NCBI GenBank assembly: GCA_963971225.1
Contig: OZ020270.1
Location: 76,028,432 to 76,092,431 of the forward strand
Length of the DNA stretch: 64,000 bases
Direction of reading: 5' to 3'
Source: Melieria omissa
Lineage: Eukaryota; Arthropoda; Insecta; Diptera; Ulidiidae
In this document: positions 21,394-31,865 of the stretch, piece after piece
Layout of the letters: each line of letters starts with the position of its first letter
How positions within the stretch are numbered: position 1 is the stretch's first letter
Position numbers and translations under genes: made by a program
The notes under the pieces: model-generated
Database searches by the model: none
What the model was told of the DNA's origin: nothing
The model's input: the letters and a program-made list of their open reading frames with translations, nothing else

Positions 21394-22034
21394 ACAGTAC
21401 ATATATATATATATACACAGTAGCGACTCGGTACAAAACCCTCGATTTGCGCAACTCCTCGATTATCGCAACCACCGAATTTTATACATAGACTCAGTAA
21501 AAGCAACTGCTGCCGAAAAAACCTCAATAATCGCAACTTTTTCTTCGTCTTATTTTCTTATTGTGGAGTAGAGTGTCAGTTGATGTCCCTTTTAAGAAAT
21601 GTTTGGAGTTCTTGTTTCTGTTTGATTTTTCTTAAACACAATGAATGTGATTAGTTTAAGTTCTTTTTTTTTTAATACAACAAAATATGAATAAAATAAT
21701 AATGAATTCTAATGAAACAATTATAAAACTTTGTGAAATTTGCAAATTTTCATAAAAATTTTGACTCGATAATTGCAACAAACTCGGTAGTTGCAACTGC
21801 CCCTGTCATTAATCGGATGCTTTTACCGAGTCGCTACTGTATATATATATATCCTATTTGTGTATTTGCAGTTGTAGCTGCCAACGATCTTAAGTGGCAA
21901 ATTGCGTCAGGCATGTTTCGTCCGTTTGTGGAAATCAATTTAATTGGCCCGCACCTGCAAGACAAAAAGCGCAAATTCGCCACAAAGTCCAAATCGAACA
22001 ACTGGTCGCCCAAATACAACGAATCATTCAATTT
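19070..22034 (+). CDS. unc-13: Unc-13 synaptic vesicle priming protein, internal exons
   Basis: Six exons with consensus splice sites: 19070-19291, 19453-19619, 19690-19975, 20044-20401, 20482-20580 and 21872-22034. Reading phases join correctly across each boundary. The protein reads [20 protein letters not shown], then [19 protein letters not shown], then [20 protein letters not shown], then AGNGL-like [18 protein letters not shown], then the C2 segment [20 protein letters not shown]. It is the MUN domain and first strands of the C-terminal C2 domain of Unc-13, which opens syntaxin to prime vesicles at the presynaptic membrane. The 5' exons and the 3' end are outside or unrecognised here. 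The last intron (20581-21871) is filled with TA repeats and two DNA elements, yet the splice sites are intact. This is the only clear host gene in the window. Confidence 0.95.
20623..20742. repeat. (TA)n microsatellite in unc-13 intron
   Basis: An interrupted TA tract with periodic CAG/CTG breaks (TATACAGTATA). The mariner-like element at 20743-21309 sits in it, and the tract resumes at 21310-21417 and 21840-21851. Confidence 0.95.
20743..21309 (-). mobile_element. Tc1/mariner-like relic, 567 bp
   Basis: The ends are AAGCGTGATCCATTTCGAGG and the complement of AAGGGTGATCCAACTAGAGG, flanked by TA within the microsatellite. On the minus strand a decayed transposase C-terminus reads [16 protein letters not shown], the third catalytic region of an IS630-Tc1-mariner enzyme. 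It is deleted internally and inactive. Confidence 0.75.
21418..21839. mobile_element. pogo/Tigger-like MITE, 422 bp
   Basis: The ends are CAGTAGCGACTCGGTA and its exact complement. The right flank is TA. The left flank reads CA, probably a changed TA. CAGT-starting ends and TA targets fit pogo elements. Five related 15-bp motifs (CTCGATTATCGCAAC and variants) lie at about 21446, 21461, 21523, 21764 and 21784. No transposase is encoded. Confidence 0.7.
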
Positions 22035-22469
22035 GTAAGTACTTAACGCACAGCCACAGTAAGTAAAGTATTTCGAATTTAACAGCGATAACACCTCACA
22101 CCCTACAACGAATACAAAGCCCAGCAGCGGCGTTACGGGGATTATATGTATATAAACATAATATGACCCGGTGAACGTTGCACCACCTAAAATGATTCAA
22201 CTGTACCTTTCATAAGAGATTATATTATTGTTATATTATTACACCGTGCGAAAACAAATTTTACACACGAAAAAATCAATATCCTCGTGAAACCAGGGGC
22301 CAATTGTAGTAAAACTGTTTTTCTCTCTGACGTCAGGATTTTTTTTAAAGGACTTTGAAAGTTCAAGGACATGTTTATTTTAAGGTATTATTTGAAAAAC
22401 TGAGCGCATTGTAGAGTAACAATATGGGTATCAAATTAAAGAGAAAAATCCTTAGAATTTTAAAAAATT
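22035..22469. other. Intronic or intergenic DNA after the last visible unc-13 exon
   Basis: The donor GTAAGT is at 22035. No further unc-13 exon was recognised in this stretch. Confidence 0.5.
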
Positions 22470-23156
22470 TAATGTTTTGGTGCAAAATGACGAAGAGCCG
22501 TTAAAAATTTCCTTTTAAAACTTTATCCTTGAATGTCCTTGAAATTTCCAATAGTTTTAAGAAAAAATATTTTAAGGACTACTATGTACACTACTAGATA
22601 CATCTTTGAAATTGATACAAAAAATTTAATACTTCCCTCTATTGAACAACGATATATCGCACCGTTCGACAAAAATAAAATATTTAATTAACTCATGTAT
22701 AAATCGTTATGCTGCTAAAACTGGAAGTACACTATACATACACTAATTCTGCAATTTCAAAATTGCGTTTGAACCTAGGTGTTTCTTTTCATAAGACATT
22801 GAAAATTTTAAAATTGATTTTTCTTCAATAAAACTCATTCAAGAGTAACAAGATAAATGCATGACGATACGTACTTACTATGAATACTAGTGCTCACAAT
22901 TTAAGGTATCATGGCACGTTAGAAAGGGGAATTTTTAATGATTTACAAAATTATTTATTTTTCAGCTCCTTTATTATCAATCTTTTTTTTTACAATATAT
23001 TGAAGGTTTAAGGATTAGATTTAAGGATCAGATTAGCCGATTCGGAGATTAAGTGTCCGCAATGGAGGATGTGTTTTTTTTCTACGCGACTTGAGCTCCA
23101 CCTATATAAGAGACAATATGCTAAAACAAAAAAAAAAATTTTTTTGTGTTCCTTAA

Positions 23157-23869
23157 GGGGCCCGAACACTGTAAACTGCGATTTTTCATATGTTTTTTAT
23201 TTTATTTATTAAAAAAAAACGGACGTTCCGATTTACATGAAACTTTACACATATGTTAATAAATGTTTAGATTATCGAAAACAATTTTTTTTTTTTTTTG
23301 GCGGCCATGTTTGTATTCTGTAGCTGATCCAAAATGTCGTCTTTTTAAAATGACCCTTGTCGCGTTGACAGCAAATCAGCATAACGGAGCCTCCTAGAGC
23401 AAAAAACAAAAAAGATTCTTGAAATATACATTACTGGCTACTGTTTGACGTAGGGGATTTTAAAAATATTGATTAGAAAAAAAATGGCGGCTGTTTGAAG
23501 AAAAAGTTTTTTTTTTCGCGTAAAATTTTGCACTAAATTATTTATAAAAAAAAAAGTTTGGCATATATCGAAAAACGGCTACGTCGAGCAGAAGCGACAC
23601 TATTCCCGAATAGAATGCAATTTGAATCAGGTCGATCGGATAAAAACTTTTTCAGTTATGCTGTCAACGCGGTCAAAAAACATGGTTTCGAGATAATCGC
23701 GTTTTAAGTTTTGAAAGGGGCAAATCGAATTAAAAAAGGTAGTAAAAAAGGTAATCTAAACATTTATTAACATATGTGTAAAGTTTCATGTAAATCGGAA
23801 CGTCCGTTTTTTTTTAATAAATAAAATAAAAAACATATGAAAAATCGCAGTTTACAGTGTTCGGGCCCC
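23157..23869. mobile_element. TTAA-flanked DNA element, 713 bp
   Basis: The ends are GGGGCCCGAACACTGTAAAC and its perfect complement, flanked by TTAA (23153-23156 and 23870-23873). The terminal repeats run for about 120 bp. Length and end style match the element at 17757-18475. No protein is encoded. Confidence 0.75.
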
Positions 23870-24044
23870 TTAAACCTTCAATATATTGTAAAAAAAGATC
23901 AAAAAAATTGATAATAAAGGAGCTGAACAATAAATAATTTTGTAAATCATTAAAAATTCCCCTTTCTAACGTGCCATGATACCTTAATAAAAAAATTAAC
24001 AAAAGTTATTTAAAACGTTTAAGAAGAGAGAACAATAAAAATTT

Positions 24045-24165
24045 ATGCGTCGACTTTGAGGTTTGTGTTTTTGGTAGGTGTCACGGCACAGCGACCAACA
24101 ATACTTGGAAATTTTTCAATTACCGCAATGTCTTGGTGGAAGCGCTCTCCGTGTTCCGTGTGTAC
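24045..24165 (-). pseudogene. Fragment of a transposon-associated protein
   Basis: The minus strand reads EHGERFHQDIAVIEKFPSI and then a stop. A similar HGERFHQ segment recurs in uncharacterised insect transposon proteins as I remember them. No domain function is known to me. It may belong to the long inverted-repeat element around it. Confidence 0.35.
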
Positions 24166-24558
24166 TAAATGTGAAATTAAATATTTATAGAATACAATTA
24201 AAGTATTTAAACCATTTATCATATGGCCAGTTTGTTATTTTTAAGTGCAAAAATGGCTCTATAAATACGATTTCAGTATCCTTAATGATTTTTAAATTTT
24301 CCATATCCTATAGAGAGAAGTATTAAATTTTTTATATCTTAAACTAATAAAGTTAGAAGGACGAAATTCGAGGATGTAGTAGTGTACATTTTAGTCCTTA
24401 AGATACATTACAAAAAAAAACCTTTGGAAATTTGCAAGGATAAAGAAAAAATTTAAAGATAAAGTTTTAAAAGAACATTGTCAATACCTCTTCGTCCATA
24501 TGCACCAAAACATTAAATTTTCGGAGAGAAAATCTAACCGATACCGATAAGTACCGTA

Positions 24559-25070
24559 CCGTGGACCGATAAGTACTTAGCCTACAAAAGAAAAATTTTG
24601 GAAAAGTGGCGATTTATTTCTCAACGTAGTCTCCTTTCAACTCGATATACTTGACCCAGCGATGCTCCAACTTCTTTAACCCGTCTGAAAAATACGTTTT
24701 CTGGAGGCCTCCGTGGCGGCGATAACCTCCTCATTCGACTTAAATTTCTGCCCGTCAAGTGACTTTTTCAAGTTTGGAAACAAAAAGAAGTCACACAGGG
24801 CCAAATTTGGAGAATACGGTGGATGGGGCAGCTGTTCGTAGCCTAATGCGACCTATTTGGCGAATAACCGACCGATGTTGCTCTTTTTCCATTTTTCTAA
24901 AATCCGCGGACACGTTCGTTTCCACACGCGGTCAAAACAAAACTACAAATCCAGTATGGCTGAAATTTTGACAGTAGCCGTCTACGAGGATGTACTACAC
25001 GATAGTAAATTTCTCTTACGATAGTGGCACCATCGGGCGGTGGGGCTAAGTACTTATCGGACTGCCCACG
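24559..25070 (-). mobile_element. Mini-mariner, 512 bp, with transposase C-terminal relic
   Basis: The shared inner end CCGATAAGTACTTAGCC occurs on both sides, and TA flanks lie at 24557-24558 and 25071-25072. The minus strand carries HPPYSPNLALCDFFLFPNLK, the third catalytic aspartate region of a mariner transposase, followed by a stop after IFQTG. The second catalytic region and N-terminus are deleted. The right TA is shared with the 8-bp duplication of the next element. Confidence 0.75.
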
Positions 25071-25363
25071 TATTATAATCAGTGATGTTAACTTTTTTTT
25101 TGAAAAATCCCTACGCGACTTGAAAAAAATCCCTACTTTTCCCTACGCGGTCCAGCAATTTTCCCTACGAAACTCCCTACACTTATTTTCCAAGTATTTT
25201 GTAATATTTAAGGTTTTTTTTAATTTTTTGTGAATAAAAGTCGCAAAAGTAAAAACCATAACATTTATTAATTCTTCTTTTACCGTAGGCACACAATTGG
25301 AGCGTATGAGCGTATGGGCTTTTGGGCGTACGGCGTAAATACGCTGTCAAAATACGTTCACAC

Positions 25364-26322
25364 TAGGCATCGCAATCCCGGGATCCCGGACTTTTTCCAG
25401 TCCCGAAAATCCCGGGATTCAAATCTTTTAATCCCGGGATTTTCGGGATTGCAAAAGATGCTTCAAAGTTCAAATGAAATACATTTAAAAGCACAAAAAA
25501 ATCCCAATTCCTTATCTGAAGGAGGAGGGAGGGGATAGAGGGCGTCTTTTGCAAAAGGCTTATAATTATTTACTAAGCATTCAACCAGCAAGTGTTGAAT
25601 CTGAAAGATGTTTTCTCTCAGTAGGGTTTATTTGCAATAAATTTCGCTCTAGATTAGAGGGCAAAACATTTAATGCCTTAGTATTTTTAAGATCTCAGTT
25701 TTTAGTTAATCACAACGCTTAACTTTTTTATCGAAATAATCGAAGTAAAACTAAAAGTACTAACAAATTAACTATTTTATTTTTTTTATCAAATATGCGT
25801 ATATATGTACTTTATGATACATTTGATGCAAAGCAATAAGTTATGTTTAAGTGTCATTTTTGGATACAACAAAATGTTATCAAACTGAAGTTAAATGTCA
25901 AATGAAAAACTTTTAAGTTAAACAAAATGTTATCAAGGATGACTATGTTTATTTATTTGATTTAAATTTAAACTGACAATTTTGAATGTAATTGACAACT
26001 GATTGTAAATGACAACTGGATTTTGGTGATGTGCCGCGCACAACCAACCACTTCGACGACTCAACACCGACTGCCTCCCTTTCCGCCTTACAATGTGATT
26101 AAATTCAAGATAAAAAATCTTAAAACTACCCCAAATGTGATTAAACTGTGTCCATTTTTATGGTAAATATATTATAAACAAGTATTTATGCAATTTGGTA
26201 AAATTGTTTTATTTAAAAAATTTGTTATTTGAATCCCGGGATTAAATCCCGGGATCCCGGGATTTGACTTTTCAATCCCGAAAATCCCGGGATCGCAAAA
26301 TGGCAAAAAATTGCGATCCCTA
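25364..26322 (+). mobile_element. hAT-type element B, innermost of the nest
   Basis: The ends are TAGGCATCGCAAT and the complement of TAGGGATCGCAAT, flanked by the perfect 8-bp duplication GTTCACAC (25356-25363 and 26323-26330). The palindromic word ATCCCGGGAT or AATCCCGGGATT is repeated around 25375-25450 and 26230-26300. It retains the transposase C-terminal domain at 25530-25722, so it is a deletion derivative. Confidence 0.85.
25530..25722 (+). pseudogene. hAT transposase C-terminal dimerisation domain
   Basis: The frame reads YNYLLSIQPASVESERCF, then GFICNKFRSRLEGKTFNALV, ending VNHNA and a stop. This is the hATC dimerisation region: S.ESERCFS.....NK.RS.L is its hallmark. The RNase H-like catalytic core and the BED zinc finger are missing. 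It supports the hAT assignment made from the 8-bp duplication. Confidence 0.85.
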
Positions 26323-26771
26323 GTTCACACGTTGCCTTGCTCACAATTCCAGCGTGAGCAGCAACGTATAAACTCCATCGCTGCGCTGCTGGCGCTATGT
26401 ATACGGCAGTGGTATACGCGCGCTGCTGAGGTCGTGTCGTACACGAATGAGTATACGAATACACGAATAGAAATAGATCTAAGTGAGCGTACGACGTTTT
26501 TACGCTCATACGCTTACGTCGTCAATTGTGTGCGCTTTCATTGAAATACATGAAATTTAATTTGACAACGCAATACGCCCATACGCTCATACGCTCCAAT
26601 TGTGTGCCTACGGTTAATTCATTTGCAACATGAAAACAACAAAACAAAGTGTGCTTTGTACTGAGTGCTTTGTACTGAGATACGATTTAAAACATGGAAA
26701 CATAACAACATAAAAAAAATTGTGCTTTACACTGAGATACCATTTCATCACATTAACAAAAATTACACTAA

Positions 26772-27366
26772 CAGCCTGATTCTGTGCATTCTTGACAAAT
26801 TTTTTATCAAGAAATTTTGTCAAGATTTTTATCAAGCAAAAGCTTTGCTCGTATTCTGATCCAACATTGATAAAGTAAAAAGCTCATTTAATTCAACATA
26901 AGGTGAATATGCGACAGTTGTTAAATTGTCAAAAAATAAGACAAACAGTTTAAGTAAAGTAAGTTTTGCAAAAAAAAACCGGCCTTGATAGCCCAGCGGG
27001 TACGCGCTGGCTTCTCATACCGAGCGCCTTGGGATCGAATCCTGGCTGGGCTGGAAATAAATTCGTGCGTTTTTTTCAATAGTTTCATCACAATAGGCGC
27101 TTTTTGCATACAAAAAATAATTCGTGGGAGGTAACGGCATTTTTTTTTTTATTTTCTCTGATGTAAAAGTGTAAACATGCACAATTCTTCCATTTTCAAT
27201 AGGCAAAATTTCAATTTGTATGCTGTTGTCAATAGCATTCAAACTTTTGACAATTTATCAAGAAAAGAGCTTTTATTTTTGGGATAGAATACCGATTCTT
27301 GACAAATAATAAAAACTTGACAAATAGTCAATATGGTGAATTTATCAAGTGTACAGAATCGGGCTG
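26772..27366. mobile_element. TAA-flanked MITE, 595 bp, in hAT A
   Basis: The ends are CAGCCTGATTCTGTGCA and the complement of CAGCCCGATTCTGTACA, flanked by TAA (26769-26771 and 27367-27369). The word CTTGACAAAT/ATTTGTCAAG recurs many times close to both ends. A SINE fragment interrupts it. PIF/Harbinger-like by target size. Confidence 0.65.
26965..27165 (+). mobile_element. tRNA-derived SINE fragment (family 2)
   Basis: A 72-base tRNA-like head (26983-27054) has box A TAGCCCAGCGGG and box B GATCGAATC, and a CAT triplet in the anticodon-loop position. It resembles the heads at 47762 and 58893 (minus). The body diverges from them, so this may be a different or rearranged subfamily. Confidence 0.6.
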
Positions 27367-28014
27367 TAAGACTAATTATTTATGGTCATACTACTCAGTG
27401 TATGAAATTTTCTAAAAGTGCTGTTCTTTACATTGAAAATTTACACAGGTGATATCTTCGTCTTCTAAGTAAGAGCGAATTATACAAATTGAAGTCAAAT
27501 TGTCATGGCTTGATGTGTTCCTTTTTTGTTCGAAAATATTCTTTCAGAGTCTGCATTACAATGTGGTAGTGCCGAAACATATTTGGCCAACTTTGACAAA
27601 TTGGGAAACAACATTTGATCGTTAAAATTTTTAGTTTGACTAATTTGACTTCAAAATTTTCCATAACCAGGGTTGTTTGAAAATTCCCTACATTTAGTGA
27701 ATTTTAAAAAATCTGTCCTTTTTTTCCCTACGCACACAATTTTCGCTAAAATTCCCTACATGTAGGGAATTTTCCCTACAGTTAACATCACTGATTATAA
27801 TCCTCAAGTGTTATATATTATAATCCTTATCAAACTCCCAACTCATTATTGGGATCGATAATATTGCCCGCAGCGTGTACGCGTTGCGCCTCTCTATATT
27901 TTCATTAGCCGTCGATCGCTTGTCATCAGTGCGGTTTGCACATGAAGTAGCTCGATGCACATTTGACGGCATAAATGCAGGGTAGCGAATCCTCGTGAAA
28001 AAATAAATAAGTAT

Positions 28015-28402
28015 TGTTACGAATACTAGTTCTAGTGGGCTAGTACGTCTCTCTGGATTGCGCAATATAAATAAAAACACACTCAATTTCTCAAACGCAG
28101 TCAATAAAAAACCAACAATCACTTTATTTTACGAATTTCACACTTTACGGTCTTTACACTTAATTACTCCGTGTGGCACCTTCACTTGTCTAAACCAAGA
28201 CTGACTCGCTGCGCCGTGCCCGGCTGCCTTTTATACCTGTCCGGTTATCGCTCAGATCGTTCGCGCACTTTCTAATTGGACTAGAAGTTTCCATTCTTAT
28301 CGCGGGCCATCATTGCCAGATCGAATTATAGCAAGTCGCTGTACTTTAAAGTGCGTGCCTAAAAGTATGCATATATCATAGCACGGCGCGTAGCGACAGG
28401 GC
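28015..28402 (-). repeat. 3' LTR of copy B, incomplete
   Basis: On the minus strand it ends CATTCGTAACA and contains TATAAAAGGCAGCC (about 28220-28235) and AATAAAGTGATTG. A deletion joins U3 directly to the integrase end at about 28402. One U3 repeat unit remains. Confidence 0.85.
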
Positions 28403-29865
28403 GCTCCAAATGGACTACCTTCAGCTTAGCGCCTCTATTGCTGCAACGTTAAATCCTGTATACCACGTCGTTAATCCTAGTCACGACTTTGTACGGTCCT
28501 TCCCATGACGTTTGAAGTTTTGGAGACAAAATTTTCCTCCGCTGCGGGTTGTAGAGCATTACCAGATCGCCTTCTTGGAACCCTGCTGAGTTGGCCCGTA
28601 GATCATATCTGCCTTTCACCTTATCGCTGACCAGTTTGGTGCGACTCCTTATAAACTGGTGATTTTCCTCCAGTTCCGCCCGCTTATTGACCACGTAGTC
28701 AGTCTTAGCGCCTCCCGTCGCTCTGACTACCCCGAACTTCAAGTCAGCGGGTAACCGCAACTCTGTGCCGAACACTGCTCGGGCTGGAGTGAGTGATGTC
28801 GTGTCGTGCGGAGCTGACCTATACGCCATCAGGAACAGGGGGATATACGTGTCCCAATCCTTTTGATTCCTGCCTACCACTTTCCGCAGGTATTCCTCCA
28901 GTGTCCGGTTAGGGGCGTTCTACCATGCCGTCGGACTGTGGGTGCAAAGGAGTGGTACGAGTTTTCCTTATCCCCAGCAGCTCACACACTTCCTTGAATA
29001 CCGCAGACTCGAAATTCCGACCTTGATCTGAGTGCAAATCCAACGGAACTCCGAACCTGGCTACCCAGTTGTTTACCAGCTTATCCGAGATCGTAGTGGC
29101 CTCCTGGTTAGGAATAGGGTACACTTCGGGCTATTTGCTGAAGTAATCCATTACCACCAGCACATATTTGTTGCCTTGAGTGCTAGTTGGGAATGGGCCG
29201 GCGACGTCCATAGCAATCCGCTCGAAGGGCGCTCCCACGTTGTACTGCTGCATGCGGCCTCGAGATCTTCTTGTCGGCCCTTTCACGGCTGAATATCGGT
29301 CGCAGCTCTTAATCCACTCGGCTACATACTCCTGACATCCTACCCAGTAGAATCTTTTTATTTTGGCGACGGTTTTGGTGATGCCCAGGTGCCCTCCACT
29401 GGAGTCGTTATGGTATGCCTCGATGACCTCGTTGATCCTGCATTTCGGCACTACCATTATGGAGTAGCTGGTCCGACCATCCGCGCTCTCCCATTCGCGG
29501 TACAGGCTTCCTTCCTTCAGCCGCAGACTTCTCCAATGTGCCCAGTAAGCCTTAGCGATCGGGCCTTCACCGGCCATCTCACGCCAGTCCGGACGTGCGC
29601 CTTGCTCCTTGCCTTCGACGATTTTTGCAAGATCCGCATCCTCACGCTGATCCTTTTGTAGCCTCTCCGCAGACCACTCTTCCTCTGGCATAACGCTTAC
29701 CAAACGGACGTCCACTATCTGTTCTTTGCTTTCGGCTCGCGAACACAGCCTGCATTCGGTTTTGCACGGACGGCGTGACAAGGCATCGGTATTTCCATGG
29801 CTACTGCCCTTGCGATGCTCTATCGTGTAGTCGTAGCTCTGCAGTCGCTCGATCCACCGCACCAA
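28403..29865 (-). pseudogene. pol: RNase H end and integrase of copy B
   Basis: Read from 29865: the RNase H tail (ERLQSYDYTIEHRKGSSHG and DALSRRP), then the integrase zinc domain, catalytic core (AMDVAGPFPTS, LHSDQGRNFES) and C-terminal chromatin-facing region (YNPQRRKILSPKLQ). Oddities: the second zinc cysteine is replaced (CDRYSA where other copies have CDRCSA). A TAG replaces TGG after DYFSK near 29127. A frame change follows MVERP near 28910, separating the catalytic glutamate. It is inactive. Confidence 0.88.
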
Positions 29866-31776
29866 TTACCCTTCAGGGACTTTAAAGTTCAGGAGCCACC
29901 TCAATGCCGCATGATCTGTGCGCAGGCGAAACCTTTGTCCATACAGATATTTGTGGAAGTGTTTTACGCAGTCCAATACCCCCAGCAGTTTGCTCCGTGT
30001 CACACAGTAGTTGCGTTCCGGTTTCGATAGAACCCTACTGTAGTATGCTGTCACTTGTTCTTGGCCGTCTATTATCTGTGATAGCACCCCGCAACATCTC
30101 TCCAGGCACGGGGAAGGCCAGAATTGGAGCAGTGCACAGTTTTTCCTTCAGACGTGCAAAAGCCTGCTCCTGCTCGTCGTTCCACTCGAAAGCTTGGCTC
30201 TTTTTCGTCAGTTTGTGCAAGCTGCTGGCTATGTTCGCGAATCCCGGAACAAATCGGCGGTAGTATGTGCACAGGCCCAGGAAACTGCGGAGTTCGTGTA
30301 GATGGCGTCATCCGTATGTACTCCGCGGACGGAAACCGTATGACCCAGATACTTGACCTCTTTTTGGAACAGCGAGCACTTCTTTGGGTTGAGTTTAAGC
30401 CCGGCTTTTTGTATCCGCTCGAATACCTCCTTTAGCTTTCTCAGGTGGTCGTCGAAGCTTTTACCCATCACGATTATGTCGTCCAGGTAGACCAGACACG
30501 TCCGCCAATGCAGTCCTTTTAGCACGCGTTCCATTAGCCCCTCGAATGTTGCTGGTGCGTTGCAGAGTCCAAACGGCATGACGGTGAACTGCGCCAAACC
30601 GTCGACAACACTAAAAGCCGTTTTCTCCTTGTCCTTGTCTGCAAGCTCCACCTGCCAATAACCGCTGCGTACGTCGAGTGTGGAAAACCACTGTGTGCCT
30701 GACAGGGTGTCCAGGATGTCATCGATCCGCGGTAGTAGATAGCTGTCCTTCTTGGTCACGTCATTGAGCTTTCGACAGTCCACAGAAAATCGGGTACTGC
30801 CATCCTTTTTCTTGACTAGCACGACCGGCGAGCACCAAGGACCTGACGAAGGCTCTATGACCTTTTCTTTCAGAATGTTTTCGATCAAATTTGTGACCTC
30901 TTCCCTCTTGGCCAGAGGAACTCGTCTGGGAGGTTGGCGAATCGGTTTTGCACTTCCGGTGTCGATGTTGTGTTTCACTATTGCTGTTCTTCCGCCCACT
31001 TCCGTTGCAAATATTGACCCATAGTGCTGCAGGAGTGACCGTGCCTTCTGTTTCTGCTCGGCTGTCAATTCGCTGCTCCACTGGTTCTGCTGTATGGCGC
31101 CCATGTTAGAACCGCTTTTCTTACTGCCTCCGGGTGGACTGCTTTCGCAATTGACAACTGCTTCAGCCTCTCTACACTCGCCAATGACCGCATCTTTTTC
31201 GACATATCTGGGTGTGTTCAGTGGGTTGAGTATCCTGACTGGTATTTTTGCATTTTTGGGTTCCACTAATGTACGTCCGATCATTATGTTGTCGTATCCT
31301 TGTTTTGGCGCTTCTACAACCCACAGCCGACTTGTCCCATCGTCCTCGTTCACCTTTGCCCACACAATCGCCTCGGAATTCGCTGGTATCTTCTGGTGTT
31401 GACACGAGACAACTTTCCTTACCGCCACGCTTCGCTCATAGCCAGTGCGCAGCGGGAATTCAACGTTGGCACACCTCAACACATTTTCTTTCAGGTCCAG
31501 CGTAAAACCGTGCCTAATCATGAAATCCACGCCGATAATCACGTCGTCCATTATATCCGCGACGATGAACTCATGTTCCAGGCTGCTGGTGCCGATAGCA
31601 ATTGTTTTTGCTACCTTTCCTCTGACCGGCGCAAGCTCGCCAGTCGCAGTCGTCGGCTGTATGCCATGCAGCAGTTCCCAGTTCTTCAGGAGCTTCCTTT
31701 TTATGATCGAATATGACGCTCCAGTATCCAGTGTCAACACGAACAACTTTCCATCTATCTTTCCTTCAATCATCAA
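29866..31776 (-). pseudogene. pol: Protease, reverse transcriptase and RNase H of copy B
   Basis: The long frame 31776-30229 starts in the protease, with active site LTLDTGASYSII and IIGVDFMIRHGF. It continues through the reverse transcriptase: PSSGPWCSPVVLVKKKD, FSTLDVRSGYWQVEL, FGLCNAPATFEGLMERVL, and the catalytic YLDDIIV. The frame breaks near 30300 after VSVRGVHTDD, and the thumb and RNase H (LTKKSQAFEWN, RLRTDHAALRWLLNFK) continue in other frames with a small loss around FPVPGEM. These enzymes cleave the polyprotein and copy the RNA into DNA. The match to Ty3/gypsy is clear. Confidence 0.9.
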
Positions 31777-31865
31777 GCTGCTGGGTTGTCGTTTCAGCTG
31801 TGAGACAAGGACGGTAGGGCAGCAGGTTGTGGGGATCAGCTCACGCCCCTTTGTGCTAACCCGTT

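Larger units (their letters stand above)
22470..24530. mobile_element. Long inverted-repeat (foldback-like) element
   Basis: Left blocks at about 22470-22680 and 22900-23010 recur inverted at about 24300-24530 and 23874-23995. For example CGTTAGAAAGGGGAATTTTT on the left matches the complement near 23950. The loop (about 23011-23152) contains the TTAA into which the element at 23157-23869 inserted. Outer boundaries and any target duplication are not resolved. A short protein relic lies at 24045-24165. Confidence 0.6.
25283..26613. mobile_element. TTA-flanked inverted-repeat element in hAT A
   Basis: Perfect terminal repeats of about 37 bp start CCGTAGGCACACAATTGGAG and are flanked by TTA (25280-25282 and 26614-26616), consistent with PIF/Harbinger. 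Subterminal GCGTATG/CATACGC words recur. A hAT element (25364-26322) is inserted near its left end. Without it the element is about 370 bp. A lone end of the same family lies at about 51276-51320. Confidence 0.7.
25080..27793. mobile_element. hAT-type element A, host of a nest
   Basis: The terminal repeat CAGTGATGTTAAC is perfect on both ends, flanked by the perfect 8-bp duplication ATTATAAT (25072-25079 and 27794-27801). CAGNG ends with 8-bp duplications are diagnostic of hAT. The motif CCCTAC is repeated about ten times near both ends (25110-25180 and 27685-27780). Its interior is occupied by a TTA-flanked element (with a second hAT inside) and a TAA-flanked MITE. Little of its own interior remains. 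Confidence 0.88.

Noticed and set aside
21278..21571. Tyrosine-isoleucine-rich proteins on both strands
   Set aside because: They are translations of the (TA)n microsatellite in the unc-13 intron.
30752..31716. Long antisense frames across the gypsy copy B pol region
   Set aside because: They lie opposite the clearly conserved protease and reverse transcriptase and show no motif of their own.
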